Part shown: positions 7,688-17,603 of the stretch, one piece after another
Layout: each line of letters starts with the position of its first letter
Numbering within the stretch: the stretch's first letter is position 1
Assembly (NCBI RefSeq): GCF_000373925.1
Contig: NZ_KB892743.1
Location: 58,493-122,492, forward strand
Length of the DNA stretch: 64,000 nt
Direction: 5' to 3'
DNA from: Actinopolymorpha alba DSM 45243
GTDB lineage: Bacteria; Actinomycetota; Actinomycetes; Propionibacteriales; Actinopolymorphaceae
The notes under the pieces: generated by a model
What the model saw: the letters and a program-made list of their open reading frames with translations, nothing else
Database searches by the model: none
Told to the model about the DNA's origin: nothing
Program-made: the position numbers and the translations under genes

Positions 7688-7775
7688 CCGGCATCGCGAA
7701 GGGAGCCGGAGCCGACTTGGCGAAGGTATCTCGGCTTCTTTGCCGAAACCCCTCCGCCAAGTCACCGCAACTCGC
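7688..7775. repeat. Repeat family B, copy 1
   Basis: The 50-bp core (7714-7763) begins GACTTGGCG and ends CCGCCAAGTC, so its ends are inverted repeats, and the centre is CTCGGCTTCTTTGCCGAAAC. A second copy lies in the opposite orientation at 39927-40014. Similarity continues about 25 bases outside the core on the CCGGCAT side and about 12 on the other. Confidence 0.8.
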
Positions 7776-7855
7776 GAGCGATCTCGCATAGGGGGCAGGC
7801 GCGTCTCCAACCCGCGGGCCGTCCGGTAGGTGAGACATAAGGCTGCGCCTTCAAG

Positions 7856-7902
7856 GATCGTGAAGGGTTTTCGTCATATAGCGACGAAAACCCTTCACGA
7901 TC
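7856..7902. repeat. Repeat family C, copy 1 (20-bp perfect palindrome)
   Basis: GATCGTGAAGGGTTTTCGTC at 7856-7875 pairs perfectly with 7883-7902 around a seven-base loop ATATAGC. A diverged copy with the same loop context occurs at 48331-48377. It lies between convergent genes, so it could serve as a bidirectional terminator, but being repeated with flanking similarity suggests a mobile or spreading element. Confidence 0.85.
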
Positions 7903-8106
7903 ATGACCCGCCGCTCCGGCGGAGTTGATCAACGGTCCCGGTTCTGGTGGCCAGGCTTCTGTCTCACATTGGCGAGCATCTCGAATAGTGAGCGTTCCCC
8001 GAGCCCTGGCCAGTTTCAAAGTCGTCCGGCGACCCATCCAGCTCGGATATTGAGCTCTTCGACGTCGCTGATAAAGCGGGTACGAGCCGTCCCGCATTGA
8101 GCCCGC

Positions 8107-8925
8107 CTATACGTGAGAGCGCACCCGCGCCGCCGGCACCACCAGTGGCGTACCCGTCTCCGGATCCTCGATCACCCGGCAGCGCAGGTCGAAGACGCGT
8201 TCCACCAGTTCCGCGGTCATCACCTCGTCCGGCTGCCCCGACGCGACCACGGCACCGTCCCGCATAACGATCAGGTGGGTGGCGTACCTCGCGGCGTGGT
8301 TCAGGTCGTGCAGGACCGCCACGAGGGTGCGGCCTTCACGTTCGTGCAGGTCGGCGCAGAGGTCGAGGACCTCGATCTGGTGGGCGATGTCGAGGAACGT
8401 CGTCGGCTCGTCGAGCAACAGCAACGGCGTCTGCTGCGCGAGCGCCATCGCGAGCCACACTCGTTGCCGCTGGCCGCCGGAGAGTTCGTCGACGAACCGC
8501 TCCGCGAGGTCGCTGACCCCGGTGGCTTCCATGGCCTCGGCGACCACCGTCTCGTCGTCGCGCGACCACTGCCGGAGGAGGCGCTGGTGCGGGTAGCGGC
8601 CCCGGGCCACCAGATCCGCGACGGTGATGCCGTCTGGTGCGATGGAGGTCTGCGGGAGCAGCCCGAGGCGCCGCGCCACTTCCTTCGAGGGGTACGACGT
8701 GATCGCCGTACCGTCCAGGTAGACCGCCCCCTGGGCCGGTTTCAGCAACCGGGACAACGCCCGCAGCAAGGTGGACTTGCCACACGCGTTCGGCCCGATG
8801 ATCACGGTGAACGACCGGTCGGGGATCGCCACGTCGAGGCCCTCCGCGACGACCCGACCGTCGTAGGCGAGCGTGGCCCGCTCCGCACGCAGCCGGGCGA
8901 CGGAGCCGTTGTGGTTGACGGTCAT
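8107..8925 (-). CDS. Iron-siderophore ABC transporter ATP-binding protein (FepC-like)
   Basis: The 272-residue ATPase has Walker A GPNACGKST, signature LSGGQRQRVWLAMAL, Walker B LLLLDEPTTFLD and the H-loop VLHDLNHA, all typical of FepC/FhuC ATPases. The start at 8925 (MTVNHNGSV) is preferred because a longer frame would overlap the upstream permease. It is the last gene of a three-gene operon with two FecCD permeases and would power ferric-siderophore import with the lipoprotein encoded at 6.1 kb. Confidence 0.9.
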   Translation of the reverse strand: MTVNHNGSVARLRAERATLAYDGRVVAEGLDVAIPDRSFTVIIGPNACGKSTLLRALSRLLKPAQGAVYLDGTAITSYPSKEVARRLGLLPQTSIAPDGITVADLVARGRYPHQRLLRQWSRDDETVVAEAMEATGVSDLAERFVDELSGGQRQRVWLAMALAQQTPLLLLDEPTTFLDIAHQIEVLDLCADLHEREGRTLVAVLHDLNHAARYATHLIVMRDGAVVASGQPDEVMTAELVERVFDLRCRVIEDPETGTPLVVPAARVRSHV

Positions 8926-8944
8926 GCCTGTGCGAACCTCCACC

Positions 8945-9997
8945 TCAGGACCTGCGCCATTCTCGGGCGAGCAACCAGGCCAGGTACACCCCGCCGACCG
9001 CACCCGTCATGACGCCGACCGGCAGTTGCGTCGGCGCGAAGAGACGCTGGGCGGCCAGATCGCTGGTGACGAGCAGGAACGCCCCCATCAGCGCCGACGT
9101 CACCAGGCCAACCCCGGGTTGACGGGTCAGCCGCCGCGCCAACTGCGGCGCCGCGAGGGCGACGAACCCCACCGGACCGGCGGACGCGGTGGCCACCGCG
9201 GTCACCGCGACGGCGGCGACGACGAGGGCGAGCCGGGATCGTTCGGCGGAGACGCCGAGCGCCTTGGCCGCGTCGTCGCCCATCTCGAGCAGCCGCAACC
9301 GCGGGCCGAGCAGGAAGACGACGGGCAGCAGCAGGATCAGCGCGGCGGCGACCGGTCGTACGTGCTCCCAGCCGCGGCCGTTCAGACTGCCGATCAGCCA
9401 GATCGCGGCGCCCTGCGCGTCAGTGACGTCGGCACGGGTGATCAGGTACGAGTTGACAGATGACAGGACCGCGCTGATCCCGATCCCGATGAGCACCAGC
9501 CGATAGCCCTGGACCCCACGCCGGAAGGCGAGGACGTACACCAACAGCGCGGTCAGCATGCCGGCCCCGATCGCGGCACCGGAGACCACGAGCGCGCCGG
9601 CGTGGAAGACGAGGAGTGCGACCACGGCACCCGACGCCGCACCCGTGGTGAACCCGACGATGTCCGGACTGCCGAGCGGGTTACGGGACAGGCTCTGGAA
9701 CACCGCCCCGCCCACCCCGAGCGCGGCGCCCACGAGGAGTGCCGTGAGCACCCGCGGCAGCCGCAGAGTGAGCACGATGAAGTCCGTGGCCTTGGTGCCC
9801 TCACCCACGAGGGTGCGGAAAACGTCGGGCACCGAGACCGGGAAGTCGCCTGTCGCGATGCCCACCAGACCGACCGCGAGTGCGGCGGCCGCGAGCGCCA
9901 CGCAGACCACCAGTGCGCGCATGTCGACAAGGAACGACAGCCTGCCGCCCCGGCTCCTCAGGACCGTCCCACGGACGGTGCTCGCGACCTGCGTCAT
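8945..9997 (-). CDS. FecCD-family siderophore ABC transporter permease
   Basis: This is a 350-residue membrane protein with about nine helices and typical FecCD sequences such as LPRVLTALLVGAALGVGGA, NPLGSPDIVGFTTGA and GPVGFVALAAPQLAR. It forms the heterodimeric channel together with the neighbouring permease. It overlaps the upstream permease gene by four bases and is followed by the ATPase gene, so the three are surely one operon. Confidence 0.92.
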   Translation of the reverse strand: MTQVASTVRGTVLRSRGGRLSFLVDMRALVVCVALAAAALAVGLVGIATGDFPVSVPDVFRTLVGEGTKATDFIVLTLRLPRVLTALLVGAALGVGGAVFQSLSRNPLGSPDIVGFTTGAASGAVVALLVFHAGALVVSGAAIGAGMLTALLVYVLAFRRGVQGYRLVLIGIGISAVLSSVNSYLITRADVTDAQGAAIWLIGSLNGRGWEHVRPVAAALILLLPVVFLLGPRLRLLEMGDDAAKALGVSAERSRLALVVAAVAVTAVATASAGPVGFVALAAPQLARRLTRQPGVGLVTSALMGAFLLVTSDLAAQRLFAPTQLPVGVMTGAVGGVYLAWLLAREWRRS

Positions 9998-11067
9998 AGC
10001 TGGGCGATCCGTCGCCGGCGTACCAACGCGATGAAGAACGGCGCACCCAACGCCGCGGTCACGATGCCAACCTCCACCTCACCCGGCCGGGCCACGATCC
10101 GCCCGAGGATGTCGGATGCGAGCAGCAGGATGGGGGCGAGGACGACGGAGTACGACAGCACCCAGCGCTGGTCGGGCCCGGTGATGGCGCGGGCGATGTG
10201 CGGAATCGTCAACCCGACGAAGCCGATTGGCCCGACGGCCGCTGTGGCCGCACCGCAGAGCAGGGTGATCGCGACCGCGCCCAGGATGCGCGTCCGGCCT
10301 AGATGAGCTCCGAGAGCGCGCGCGGTGTCCTCGCCGAGCGCCACCGCGTTGAGGGGGCGGGCCAGCGCGAGTCCGAGCACAGTCCCGACCGCGAGGAACG
10401 GCACCACCTGACCCAGCACCGACGCGTCGCGGCCGGCGAGCGCACCGACCGCCCAGAAGCGGTACTGGTCGAAGACGTCGGTGTTCGTGAGCGTGATCGC
10501 CGAGATGAACGCTGTGAGCGCAGCGGTGATCGCCGTACCCGCGAGGGCCAGCCGGACCGGACTCGCCCCACCCCGGCCCTGGGATCCGAGCAGGTAGACG
10601 GCTCCAGCCGCGACTGCCGCGCCGAGCAGCGCACACCACACGTAGGCCGTCGGGCTGGAGAGTCCGAGGAACGCGATCGCGACCACGACCGCCGTCGCCG
10701 CGCCCGCGTTGACGCCGAGGAGTCCGGGATCGGCGAGCGGGTTACGGGTGAGGGCCTGCATGAGGGCACCAGCCAAACCGAGCGCCGCGCCGACCGCGAT
10801 ACCGAGCAGGGTGCGGGGGATGCGGAGATCCCAGACCACGATGGCGTCGTTCGAACTGTCCCGATGCACGAGTACGTCGAGCACCGTGCCGAGCGGGATC
10901 TGCCGGGAGCCGACGGCCACGCTGACGAGCGCTGTCAGGGCGAGGACACCGAGGACGACCAGGAGACCGGCGCCACGCAGGACGAAACCGCGGGTCGAGC
11001 GGGGAGGTCGGACGGCTGGCTCGGCGGACTCCGGTGGCGCCGGCTCGCGCACCTGCGGAGCGGCCAT
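9994..11067 (-). CDS. FecCD-family siderophore ABC transporter permease
   Basis: The 357-residue product is the first permease of the operon. It has a cytoplasmic N-terminal Pro-rich stretch, then about nine helices with the family signatures LRIPRTLLGIAVGAALGLAG, NPLADPGLLGVNAGA and GPIGFVGLTIPHIAR. The ATG at 11067 is preceded by a GGAGGACATC-like ribosome binding site. An iron box lies about 65 bases upstream. The next gene overlaps by four bases, pointing to coupled translation. Confidence 0.92.
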   Translation of the reverse strand: MAAPQVREPAPPESAEPAVRPPRSTRGFVLRGAGLLVVLGVLALTALVSVAVGSRQIPLGTVLDVLVHRDSSNDAIVVWDLRIPRTLLGIAVGAALGLAGALMQALTRNPLADPGLLGVNAGAATAVVVAIAFLGLSSPTAYVWCALLGAAVAAGAVYLLGSQGRGGASPVRLALAGTAITAALTAFISAITLTNTDVFDQYRFWAVGALAGRDASVLGQVVPFLAVGTVLGLALARPLNAVALGEDTARALGAHLGRTRILGAVAITLLCGAATAAVGPIGFVGLTIPHIARAITGPDQRWVLSYSVVLAPILLLASDILGRIVARPGEVEVGIVTAALGAPFFIALVRRRRIAQL

Positions 11068-11131
11068 CGATGTCCTCCGGGGCGAGAGCGAGAGTTAGCC
11101 CCGGCTCCGTTGCGCGGGACGCGACCAAGAG

Positions 11132-11150
11132 AAGGCTAACCTAAGCTAAC
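11132..11150 (-). promoter_or_regulatory. Iron box upstream of the siderophore permease operon
   Basis: On the minus strand the site reads TTAGCTTAGGTTAGCCTTC, with about 14 of 19 matches to the iron box consensus. It sits between the stop of the GH6 gene and the first permease gene. With the box at 6014 it would put both halves of the uptake system under the same iron-sensing repressor. Confidence 0.75.
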
Positions 11151-11153
11151 GAG

Positions 11154-12368
11154 TCAGCGACCGCCCTGTGAGCTTTCTCCCGGCGGCCGACCCAGGTCAG
11201 CTCCACCGGCGAAGGGTCCGTTGGCGCCGTGCGGTGGCCAGAGCGATCCGCCATCACCATCACCTGGGCCGGAGTCCTGTGGCGGCTCGACCGGATCGGA
11301 CGGCGATCTTCCCGTGATGAGCGCAACCGCCAGCGAGGGTACGAACGCCCCGGCTGGCTTGCCCGGCGGACCGATCCCACACCCGTCGCCGTCAGACTCA
11401 CCCGCCGGCTTCACCCACAGGGCCAGGTCGAGGCCGTGCACCCGGCCGAGGCCGGGCGTCTCACCGATCCGCTGGCCGGGCGGGTTACACCATTCGGTGC
11501 CGGCCGGGGGTTGTCCGCTGCGGCCCGTGTCCACGACGAAGGTCGAGTGGATGCCGCTCTGGAGCAGGAGCGCGGCGATCTCCTGGCCGTACCTCACGTT
11601 CTCCCAGGCGGACTGGTAGTTGGAGACGTTCAGGGAGAACCCCCGGGCCTTCGCCACGTTCGCCTGCCGCAGCCGGTCGGCCATGGTTTGTGCGTCGACC
11701 CAGCGGAAGTGGCCGGCGTCGATATAGACCCAGGCGTTCGGGGCGCGAGCGGCGAACTCGTCGACGGCGTTCCCCAGCAGCGAGGTGAACTCCGCCTGCT
11801 CCTGCGGAGGCCGGCACGAGATCCCAGGGAGAGCGTCGGGCTCCAGGATCACCACGGCTGGGCGCGACCCGACGGCCTCGGCCAGTCCGCGCACCCAGGT
11901 CCGGTAGGCCACGGCCTCGGGGGCACCGCCAGCGCTGTACCCACCGCAGTCGCGCCCCGGGATGTTGTACGTCACGAGCACGGGGAGCCGGTCCGCCGCG
12001 GCCGCCCGGCGCACATACGCACGCGCGTTCTTCGCGTCATCGCCGGCTCCCACGAACCATCGCGCGAGCGGCTCGTCGGCGATGCCGCTCTTGATCATGG
12101 CGCTTTCGGGATCGTTCGGGTGTTCGCGTACCCAGGTGGCCGGCTGGGATTTGGGGTCGACGTACAACCCGGTGGTCATCGACACCGGATCGCCGCTGGT
12201 CGGAACACCCTTCGACCAGGTACTTCCGGTGGCCAGCGGGCCGACCCAGCCCGAGTTCAACGACGTCAGCATGGTGGTCACAACGACAAGAGCCGCAAGG
12301 GTCACGAGCGCGACAACCGGCGTTTTCCGGCGTCTCGTCCGCCCGCGCCGCGTGCCCGGAGCGTCCAT
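11154..12368 (-). CDS. Glycoside hydrolase family 6 (cellulase/endoglucanase-like), membrane-anchored or secreted
   Basis: The product has about 404 residues. A basic N-terminus (RRGRTRRRKT) followed by a hydrophobic helix forms a signal peptide or anchor. The catalytic domain shows GH6 motifs: VTYNIPGRDCGGYSAGG with an acidic residue, VVILEPDALPG, YIDAGHFRW, FSLNVSNYQ and LALWVKPAGESDG near the end. A Pro/Gly-rich tail follows. GGAGGGGA lies directly before the ATG at 12368, so that start is preferred over 12395. The enzyme would hydrolyse beta-1,4-glucan outside the cell. Confidence 0.88.
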   Translation of the reverse strand: MDAPGTRRGRTRRRKTPVVALVTLAALVVVTTMLTSLNSGWVGPLATGSTWSKGVPTSGDPVSMTTGLYVDPKSQPATWVREHPNDPESAMIKSGIADEPLARWFVGAGDDAKNARAYVRRAAAADRLPVLVTYNIPGRDCGGYSAGGAPEAVAYRTWVRGLAEAVGSRPAVVILEPDALPGISCRPPQEQAEFTSLLGNAVDEFAARAPNAWVYIDAGHFRWVDAQTMADRLRQANVAKARGFSLNVSNYQSAWENVRYGQEIAALLLQSGIHSTFVVDTGRSGQPPAGTEWCNPPGQRIGETPGLGRVHGLDLALWVKPAGESDGDGCGIGPPGKPAGAFVPSLAVALITGRSPSDPVEPPQDSGPGDGDGGSLWPPHGANGPFAGGADLGRPPGESSQGGR

Positions 12369-12456
12369 CGTCCCCTCCAACCGATGGCGGTGCACCTGCT
12401 GCGGGTCCTTGCCAAGGTAACCCAGGTGCCAGCCGGGGGGAGCGGATCCGCGAGCC

Positions 12457-13335
12457 TCAGCCGCGTTCCTCGGCCACCAGGTCGCGAACCGCGCCCATCA
12501 CCTCCTCCGCGAACCGTCGCGCCTGGTCAGAACCCTCCGCCCACAGGACGAACGTGTCGAAACCGAGGCCGACCGCGAGGTCCGTGAGCTCGTCAACCCA
12601 CTGCGCGGGTGGTCCATGGAGAAGCCCCTCAGACGGGCCGTCGGTGATCGTGCCGCGGACGTTGAGGACGCGCCGGATCTCGCTGGGGTCGCGGCCTGCC
12701 CCGACCGCCGCGTCGTCGACCCGGGCCGCCATCGCCACCAGCTGCGCGACGTCCCCATGTAGGGAGGGCAACCAGCCGTCAGCCACCCGACCGGTCAGCG
12801 CGAGCGCACGCGGGCCGTAAACCCCGAGCCAGATCTGGATCGGGTGGGGCGGCACCGGCCCGCCGTGCGCGCCGGCGAGGTGGTAGTGCTGACCGTCGAA
12901 CCGCAGGTTCTGTCCGCCGCTCCAGAGGAGCCGGATCACCTCGACCGCCTCAGCCAACGTGGCGTACGCCTCGGCGGGTGTCCGCCGCGGACCGCCGTAC
13001 GCCGCGATCGCGTCCCAGAATCCACCGGCGCCCAGCCCGAGTTCGAACCTGCCGCCGCTCAGCAGGTCGAGACTCGCGGCCGCCTTGGCCAGCACCGCCG
13101 GCGGGCGCAAGGCCAGGTTGGCGACGTCAGGAAAGAGCCGGATCCGGGTCGTCTGTGCGGCGATCATGCTGAGCAGGGTCCAGGTGTCGACGTACCGGCG
13201 TTGGTAGGGATGGTCCTGGATGCCGATGTAGTCGAACCCCCACGACTCGACGTCCCGTGCGGTGGCGAGCAGCGGGTCGTCGGCGTTTGGTACGAGGAAA
13301 TATCCGAACGACAGCTCGCGTCCGTAGTCGGGCAT
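12457..13335 (-). CDS. LLM-class (luciferase-like) flavin/F420-dependent oxidoreductase
   Basis: The 292-residue protein has the bacterial luciferase-like TIM barrel: GFDYIGIQDHPYQ at the second strand, the RIRLFPDVANLALRPPAVLAK segment split around the barrel, LSGGRFELGLGAGGFWD as the cofactor region, and PIQIWLGVYGPRALALTG. In actinomycetes such proteins commonly use F420 or FMN; the substrate is unknown. GAAGGAG precedes the ATG. The gene stands alone between the GH6 and glutathione peroxidase genes. Confidence 0.88.
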   Translation of the reverse strand: MPDYGRELSFGYFLVPNADDPLLATARDVESWGFDYIGIQDHPYQRRYVDTWTLLSMIAAQTTRIRLFPDVANLALRPPAVLAKAAASLDLLSGGRFELGLGAGGFWDAIAAYGGPRRTPAEAYATLAEAVEVIRLLWSGGQNLRFDGQHYHLAGAHGGPVPPHPIQIWLGVYGPRALALTGRVADGWLPSLHGDVAQLVAMAARVDDAAVGAGRDPSEIRRVLNVRGTITDGPSEGLLHGPPAQWVDELTDLAVGLGFDTFVLWAEGSDQARRFAEEVMGAVRDLVAEERG

Positions 13336-13413
13336 GGCCCTTCTCCTTCCCCGAGCCAGGAGGCACCGCCCGGAAACGCCGGCAGGCGCCTACGGGAACC
13401 GACGGGCGAACGT

Positions 13414-13902
13414 TCAGGCTGGCAGGTTCGCCTCGATCGCGGCGACCACCGCGGCGTCCTCGGGCTCGGTGCGCGGCCGGAACCTGTTGATCACGGTGCC
13501 ATCAGACGCGATGAGGAACTTCTCGAAGTTCCACTGGATGTCGCCGGCTTCACCGTCGGCGTCGGGCGTCGCGGTGAGCTCGGTGTAGATCGGGTGCCGC
13601 CCCGGACCGTTGACCTCGATCTTCTCAAACATCGGGAACGTCACGCCGTACGTCGTCGAGCAGAACTCCTGGATCTCTTCGGCCGTGCCCGGCTCCTGCC
13701 CACCGAACTGGTTGCACGGAAAGCCGACGACCGAGAAGCCCTGGTCGGCGTACCGCTCCTGCAGGCGTTCGAGCCCGGTGTACTGCGGGGTGAGGCCACA
13801 CTTGGATGCGACGTTGACCACGAGCAGGGTCTTGCCGGCGAGGTCGCCGAGCGTGCCGGGCTTGCCGGTCAGGGTGTGCAGCGGGATGTCGTAGAGGCTC
13901 AC
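13414..13902 (-). CDS. Glutathione peroxidase family thiol peroxidase
   Basis: The protein has 162 residues from the GTG at 13902, which follows GGAAGGA. The catalytic residues are visible: C35 in VASKCGLTPQY (a cysteine, not selenocysteine), the glutamine in FPCNQFGGQEPG and the tryptophan in IQWNFEKFL. As actinomycetes lack glutathione, such enzymes usually reduce peroxides with thioredoxin. An upstream extension of the frame has no family similarity and was left out. Confidence 0.92.
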   Translation of the reverse strand: MSLYDIPLHTLTGKPGTLGDLAGKTLLVVNVASKCGLTPQYTGLERLQERYADQGFSVVGFPCNQFGGQEPGTAEEIQEFCSTTYGVTFPMFEKIEVNGPGRHPIYTELTATPDADGEAGDIQWNFEKFLIASDGTVINRFRPRTEPEDAAVVAAIEANLPA

Positions 13903-14014
13903 GCGATCGGTCCTTCCCAGGTCGAGGGGGTTCGCATGTCTCAACTCACCGTACGGCCCGAACAATCCCGCGGCACGCACCGGGACGGCCTGCCCTGACT
14001 CCCGGACTGCCCGC

Positions 14015-14236
14015 TCAGGCTCCCTGCCGCGCCCTCATGTACGGCGTCTCGATCGGGATGACGGAACGGACCTTCACGGTGGAGGCCATCGCGTAGAGCT
14101 GGATCGTCACGGCACCGCCCTGCTCGACGTCGGCGAACTCCAACTCGGCGCGCCGGACCACGGTCGCGCCTTGTGGATAACCCGTGCGAGGATCCAGGGG
14201 AAGGCTGCTTGTCGTACGTCCGGCGGGATGAGGCAT
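14015..14236 (-). CDS. Small hypothetical protein of 73 residues
   Basis: A short frame with strongly GC-biased third positions runs from ATG 14236 to the TGA at 14015-14017. It starts just upstream of, and divergent from, the ECF sigma factor gene. Its sequence is hydrophilic with a beta-rich stretch around AELEFADVEQGGAVTIQLYA. I do not recognise a family. It may be a target of the neighbouring ECF41-type sigma factor, whose regulon is usually an adjacent gene, or a remnant of a longer gene. A perfect DnaA-box-like 9-mer lies inside it at about 14172-14180. Confidence 0.4.
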   Translation of the reverse strand: MPHPAGRTTSSLPLDPRTGYPQGATVVRRAELEFADVEQGGAVTIQLYAMASTVKVRSVIPIETPYMRARQGA

Positions 14237-14251
14237 GAAGGGCTGAGCTGG

Positions 14252-15196
14252 ATGGCCGAGGGATTCGGTGAGAGCGAAGGCGTCGCGGTCGAGGACGCGA
14301 CCACGGCGTTCAACGCCCAACGGGAGCTGCTGTTCGGGGTCGCCTACCGCATTCTCGGCAGCGCGGCGGACGCCGAGGACATCGTCCAGGACGCCTGGTT
14401 GCGCTGGCGTCAGGTTGATCACGCCGGAGTCCTCGACGCTCGCGCGTTCCTCGTCCAGATCACCACCAGGCTCGCCATCGATCGGCTCCGTAGTGCCCAC
14501 CATCGGCGCGAGACCTACGTCGGCCCGTGGCTGCCCGAGCCGATCCTCACCAGTCCTGACATCGCTGATGACGTCGCTTTGGCCGACACCGTGTCGTTCG
14601 CGATGCTGGTGGTGCTCGAGACGCTCTCTCCACTCGAGCGTGCCGTCTTCGTGTTGCGGGAGGCGTTCGGTTTCTCCCACGCCGAGATCGGCGGGATGCT
14701 CGACCGGAGCGAAGAAGCCGTACGCCAGTTGGCCCGCCGGGCGCGCCAGCACGTGCAGGCCCGCCGGCCGAGGTACGACACCGACCCGACGACCCAGCGG
14801 GCTGTGACGCAGCGGTTCCTGGCGGCGAGCACCACCGGGGAGCTCGACGACCTGATGCGCCTCCTCGCACCTGACGTCGTACTCCACAGCGACGGCGGTG
14901 GCGTGGCGAAGGCACCGGTCCGTCTCATCGAGGGCGCCGACAAGGTCGGGCGTTTCCTCGCCGCGATCGGCCAGCAGCCGCCACCCGAACCCCGCGGCTA
15001 TCTGGTCACGGCCAACGGCCAGCTCGCGTTGTACATCACGTCCCGCGGCGAGCCGTTCACCCTGATCTCACTCGATGTCGCGGACGGCCTGATCACCAGG
15101 GTCCACCTGCTCGCCAATCCCGAGAAGCTGACCGCGCTCCGTGACGCCGAGAACGTCGGTATTCCCCTCGACTTCGGAGGGTCACCGGAGCGGTAG
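14252..15196 (+). CDS. ECF41-type (SigJ-like) RNA polymerase sigma factor with C-terminal SnoaL-like domain
   Basis: The 314-residue protein has region 2 (FGVAYRILGSAADAEDIVQD and AWLRW) and region 4 (LSPLERAVFVLREAFGFSHA with an HTH around EEAVRQLARRARQ). A C-terminal NTF2/SnoaL-like extension begins near residue 185 (RFLAASTTGELDDLMRLLAP) and carries VLHSDGGG. In ECF41 factors that extension controls sigma activity in place of an anti-sigma protein. The ATG at 14252 is chosen; an ATG at 14228 would overlap the divergent small gene. Confidence 0.9.
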   Translation: MAEGFGESEGVAVEDATTAFNAQRELLFGVAYRILGSAADAEDIVQDAWLRWRQVDHAGVLDARAFLVQITTRLAIDRLRSAHHRRETYVGPWLPEPILTSPDIADDVALADTVSFAMLVVLETLSPLERAVFVLREAFGFSHAEIGGMLDRSEEAVRQLARRARQHVQARRPRYDTDPTTQRAVTQRFLAASTTGELDDLMRLLAPDVVLHSDGGGVAKAPVRLIEGADKVGRFLAAIGQQPPPEPRGYLVTANGQLALYITSRGEPFTLISLDVADGLITRVHLLANPEKLTALRDAENVGIPLDFGGSPER

Positions 15197-15244
15197 CCCC
15201 AGCATTGGTAGGAACGCGTTCCTACCACGCGCCATGGTGGCGCC

Positions 15245-15532
15245 ATGAGTGCACGGAAGCTGTCGATCTCAGTGCCTCCCGAGGTCGAGGAGACGATCAA
15301 GGCAGCTGCGGCGGAAGAGGGCAAGCCGGTTTCCGCGTGGCTGGCCGAGGCCGCCGTCGAGAAGGCCCACCTCGCCGCCTTGCACGCGGCGGGTCGTGCT
15401 GCTGCCCGGGAATTGGTCGCGGAATACGAGAGCGAGCACGGCAGGCTGCCAGAGGAGTCCCGGCGACGTGCCCGCGAGTTCCTTTTGGAGACCGGACTGC
15501 TCGACGACGAGCCGTGGCGGACGGCCCGGTAA
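15245..15532 (+). CDS. Antitoxin-like protein of a type II toxin-antitoxin pair
   Basis: The 95-residue protein begins with a short beta strand and helix resembling a ribbon-helix-helix DNA-binding domain (KLSISVPPEVEETIKAAAAE) and continues as an acidic helical tail. A GTG-initiated PIN-domain gene follows directly after its TAA. The arrangement and sizes fit a VapBC-like operon in which this protein neutralises the toxin and represses the promoter. The assignment relies mainly on the partner. Confidence 0.75.
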   Translation: MSARKLSISVPPEVEETIKAAAAEEGKPVSAWLAEAAVEKAHLAALHAAGRAAARELVAEYESEHGRLPEESRRRAREFLLETGLLDDEPWRTAR

Positions 15533-15913
15533 GTGCGCACGATCGTCTACGACACCGGCGCCGTACTAGCCGCCGGACGGCGCAAACCCGACTTCCTCGC
15601 CCTGCACGATGAGCTGACCGCCGCCCGCATCCGCCCGATCGTTCCGGTAGTGGTCCTCGCCCAAGCCTGGCGCGGTTGCCCTCAGCACCAAATCTCCCGC
15701 GTCCTCAAGGGATGCGATATTCGCCCCGACGACGAACGCATCGGGCGCGCCGCCGGCGTCGCCTGCGGTGCGGCCGGGACTGCCGACGTGGTGGATGCGA
15801 TCGTCGTCGCCATCGCCGTCCAGTACCAAGCCTCGGTTGTCACCAGCGATCCGGATGATCTGAACCACCTCGCCGACTCGATCGGCGTCGAACTCCGCCT
15901 CTTCACCGTTTGA
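15533..15913 (+). CDS. PIN-domain ribonuclease toxin (VapC-like)
   Basis: The 126-residue protein has the PIN-domain layout: the first acidic residue in IVYDTGAVLAA, a central acidic pair region, and DVVDAIVVAIA and VVTSDPDDLNHLA near the C-terminus. These acidic residues would bind metal for RNA cleavage. The GTG start is immediately adjacent to the antitoxin stop. VapC toxins typically cut tRNA or rRNA; the target here is unknown. Confidence 0.82.
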   Translation: MRTIVYDTGAVLAAGRRKPDFLALHDELTAARIRPIVPVVVLAQAWRGCPQHQISRVLKGCDIRPDDERIGRAAGVACGAAGTADVVDAIVVAIAVQYQASVVTSDPDDLNHLADSIGVELRLFTV

Positions 15914-15961
15914 TCACCGTCCGAAAACGCAGTCCAGACTTCCGTGACCTCAACCCACCGG

Positions 15962-17492
<1,531 letters not shown>

Positions 17493-17603
17493 TCACGCCA
17501 CACCCGGTCGGCACGTCACTGTCGGGATGTCACGGCCGCGCGGCCCGTCTCGTCTCCGGAGTGTAGGGATCAGAGTCATCGAGTCCAGGGCAGAAGGTGC
17601 AGT

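Larger units (their letters stand above)
7651..8106. other. Gene-free spacer holding repeats B and C
   Basis: No convincing coding sequence is present in about 456 bases between two convergent transcription units. The spacer contains one copy of repeat B (7688-7775) and one of repeat C (7856-7902). The sequences GTGAGACA (near 7830) and TGTCTCAC (near 7961) form an inverted pair around repeat C. The region looks like an accumulation of small inserted elements. Confidence 0.6.

Noticed and set aside
11229..12587. 452-codon open frame on the plus strand opposite the GH6 gene
   Set aside because: The opposite strand has clear GH6 catalytic motifs, and the plus frame is low-complexity Arg/Pro/Gly.
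14171..14182. Single perfect DnaA-box-like site near the sigma factor gene
   Set aside because: One isolated 9-mer inside a probable coding region is expected by chance and has no neighbours.
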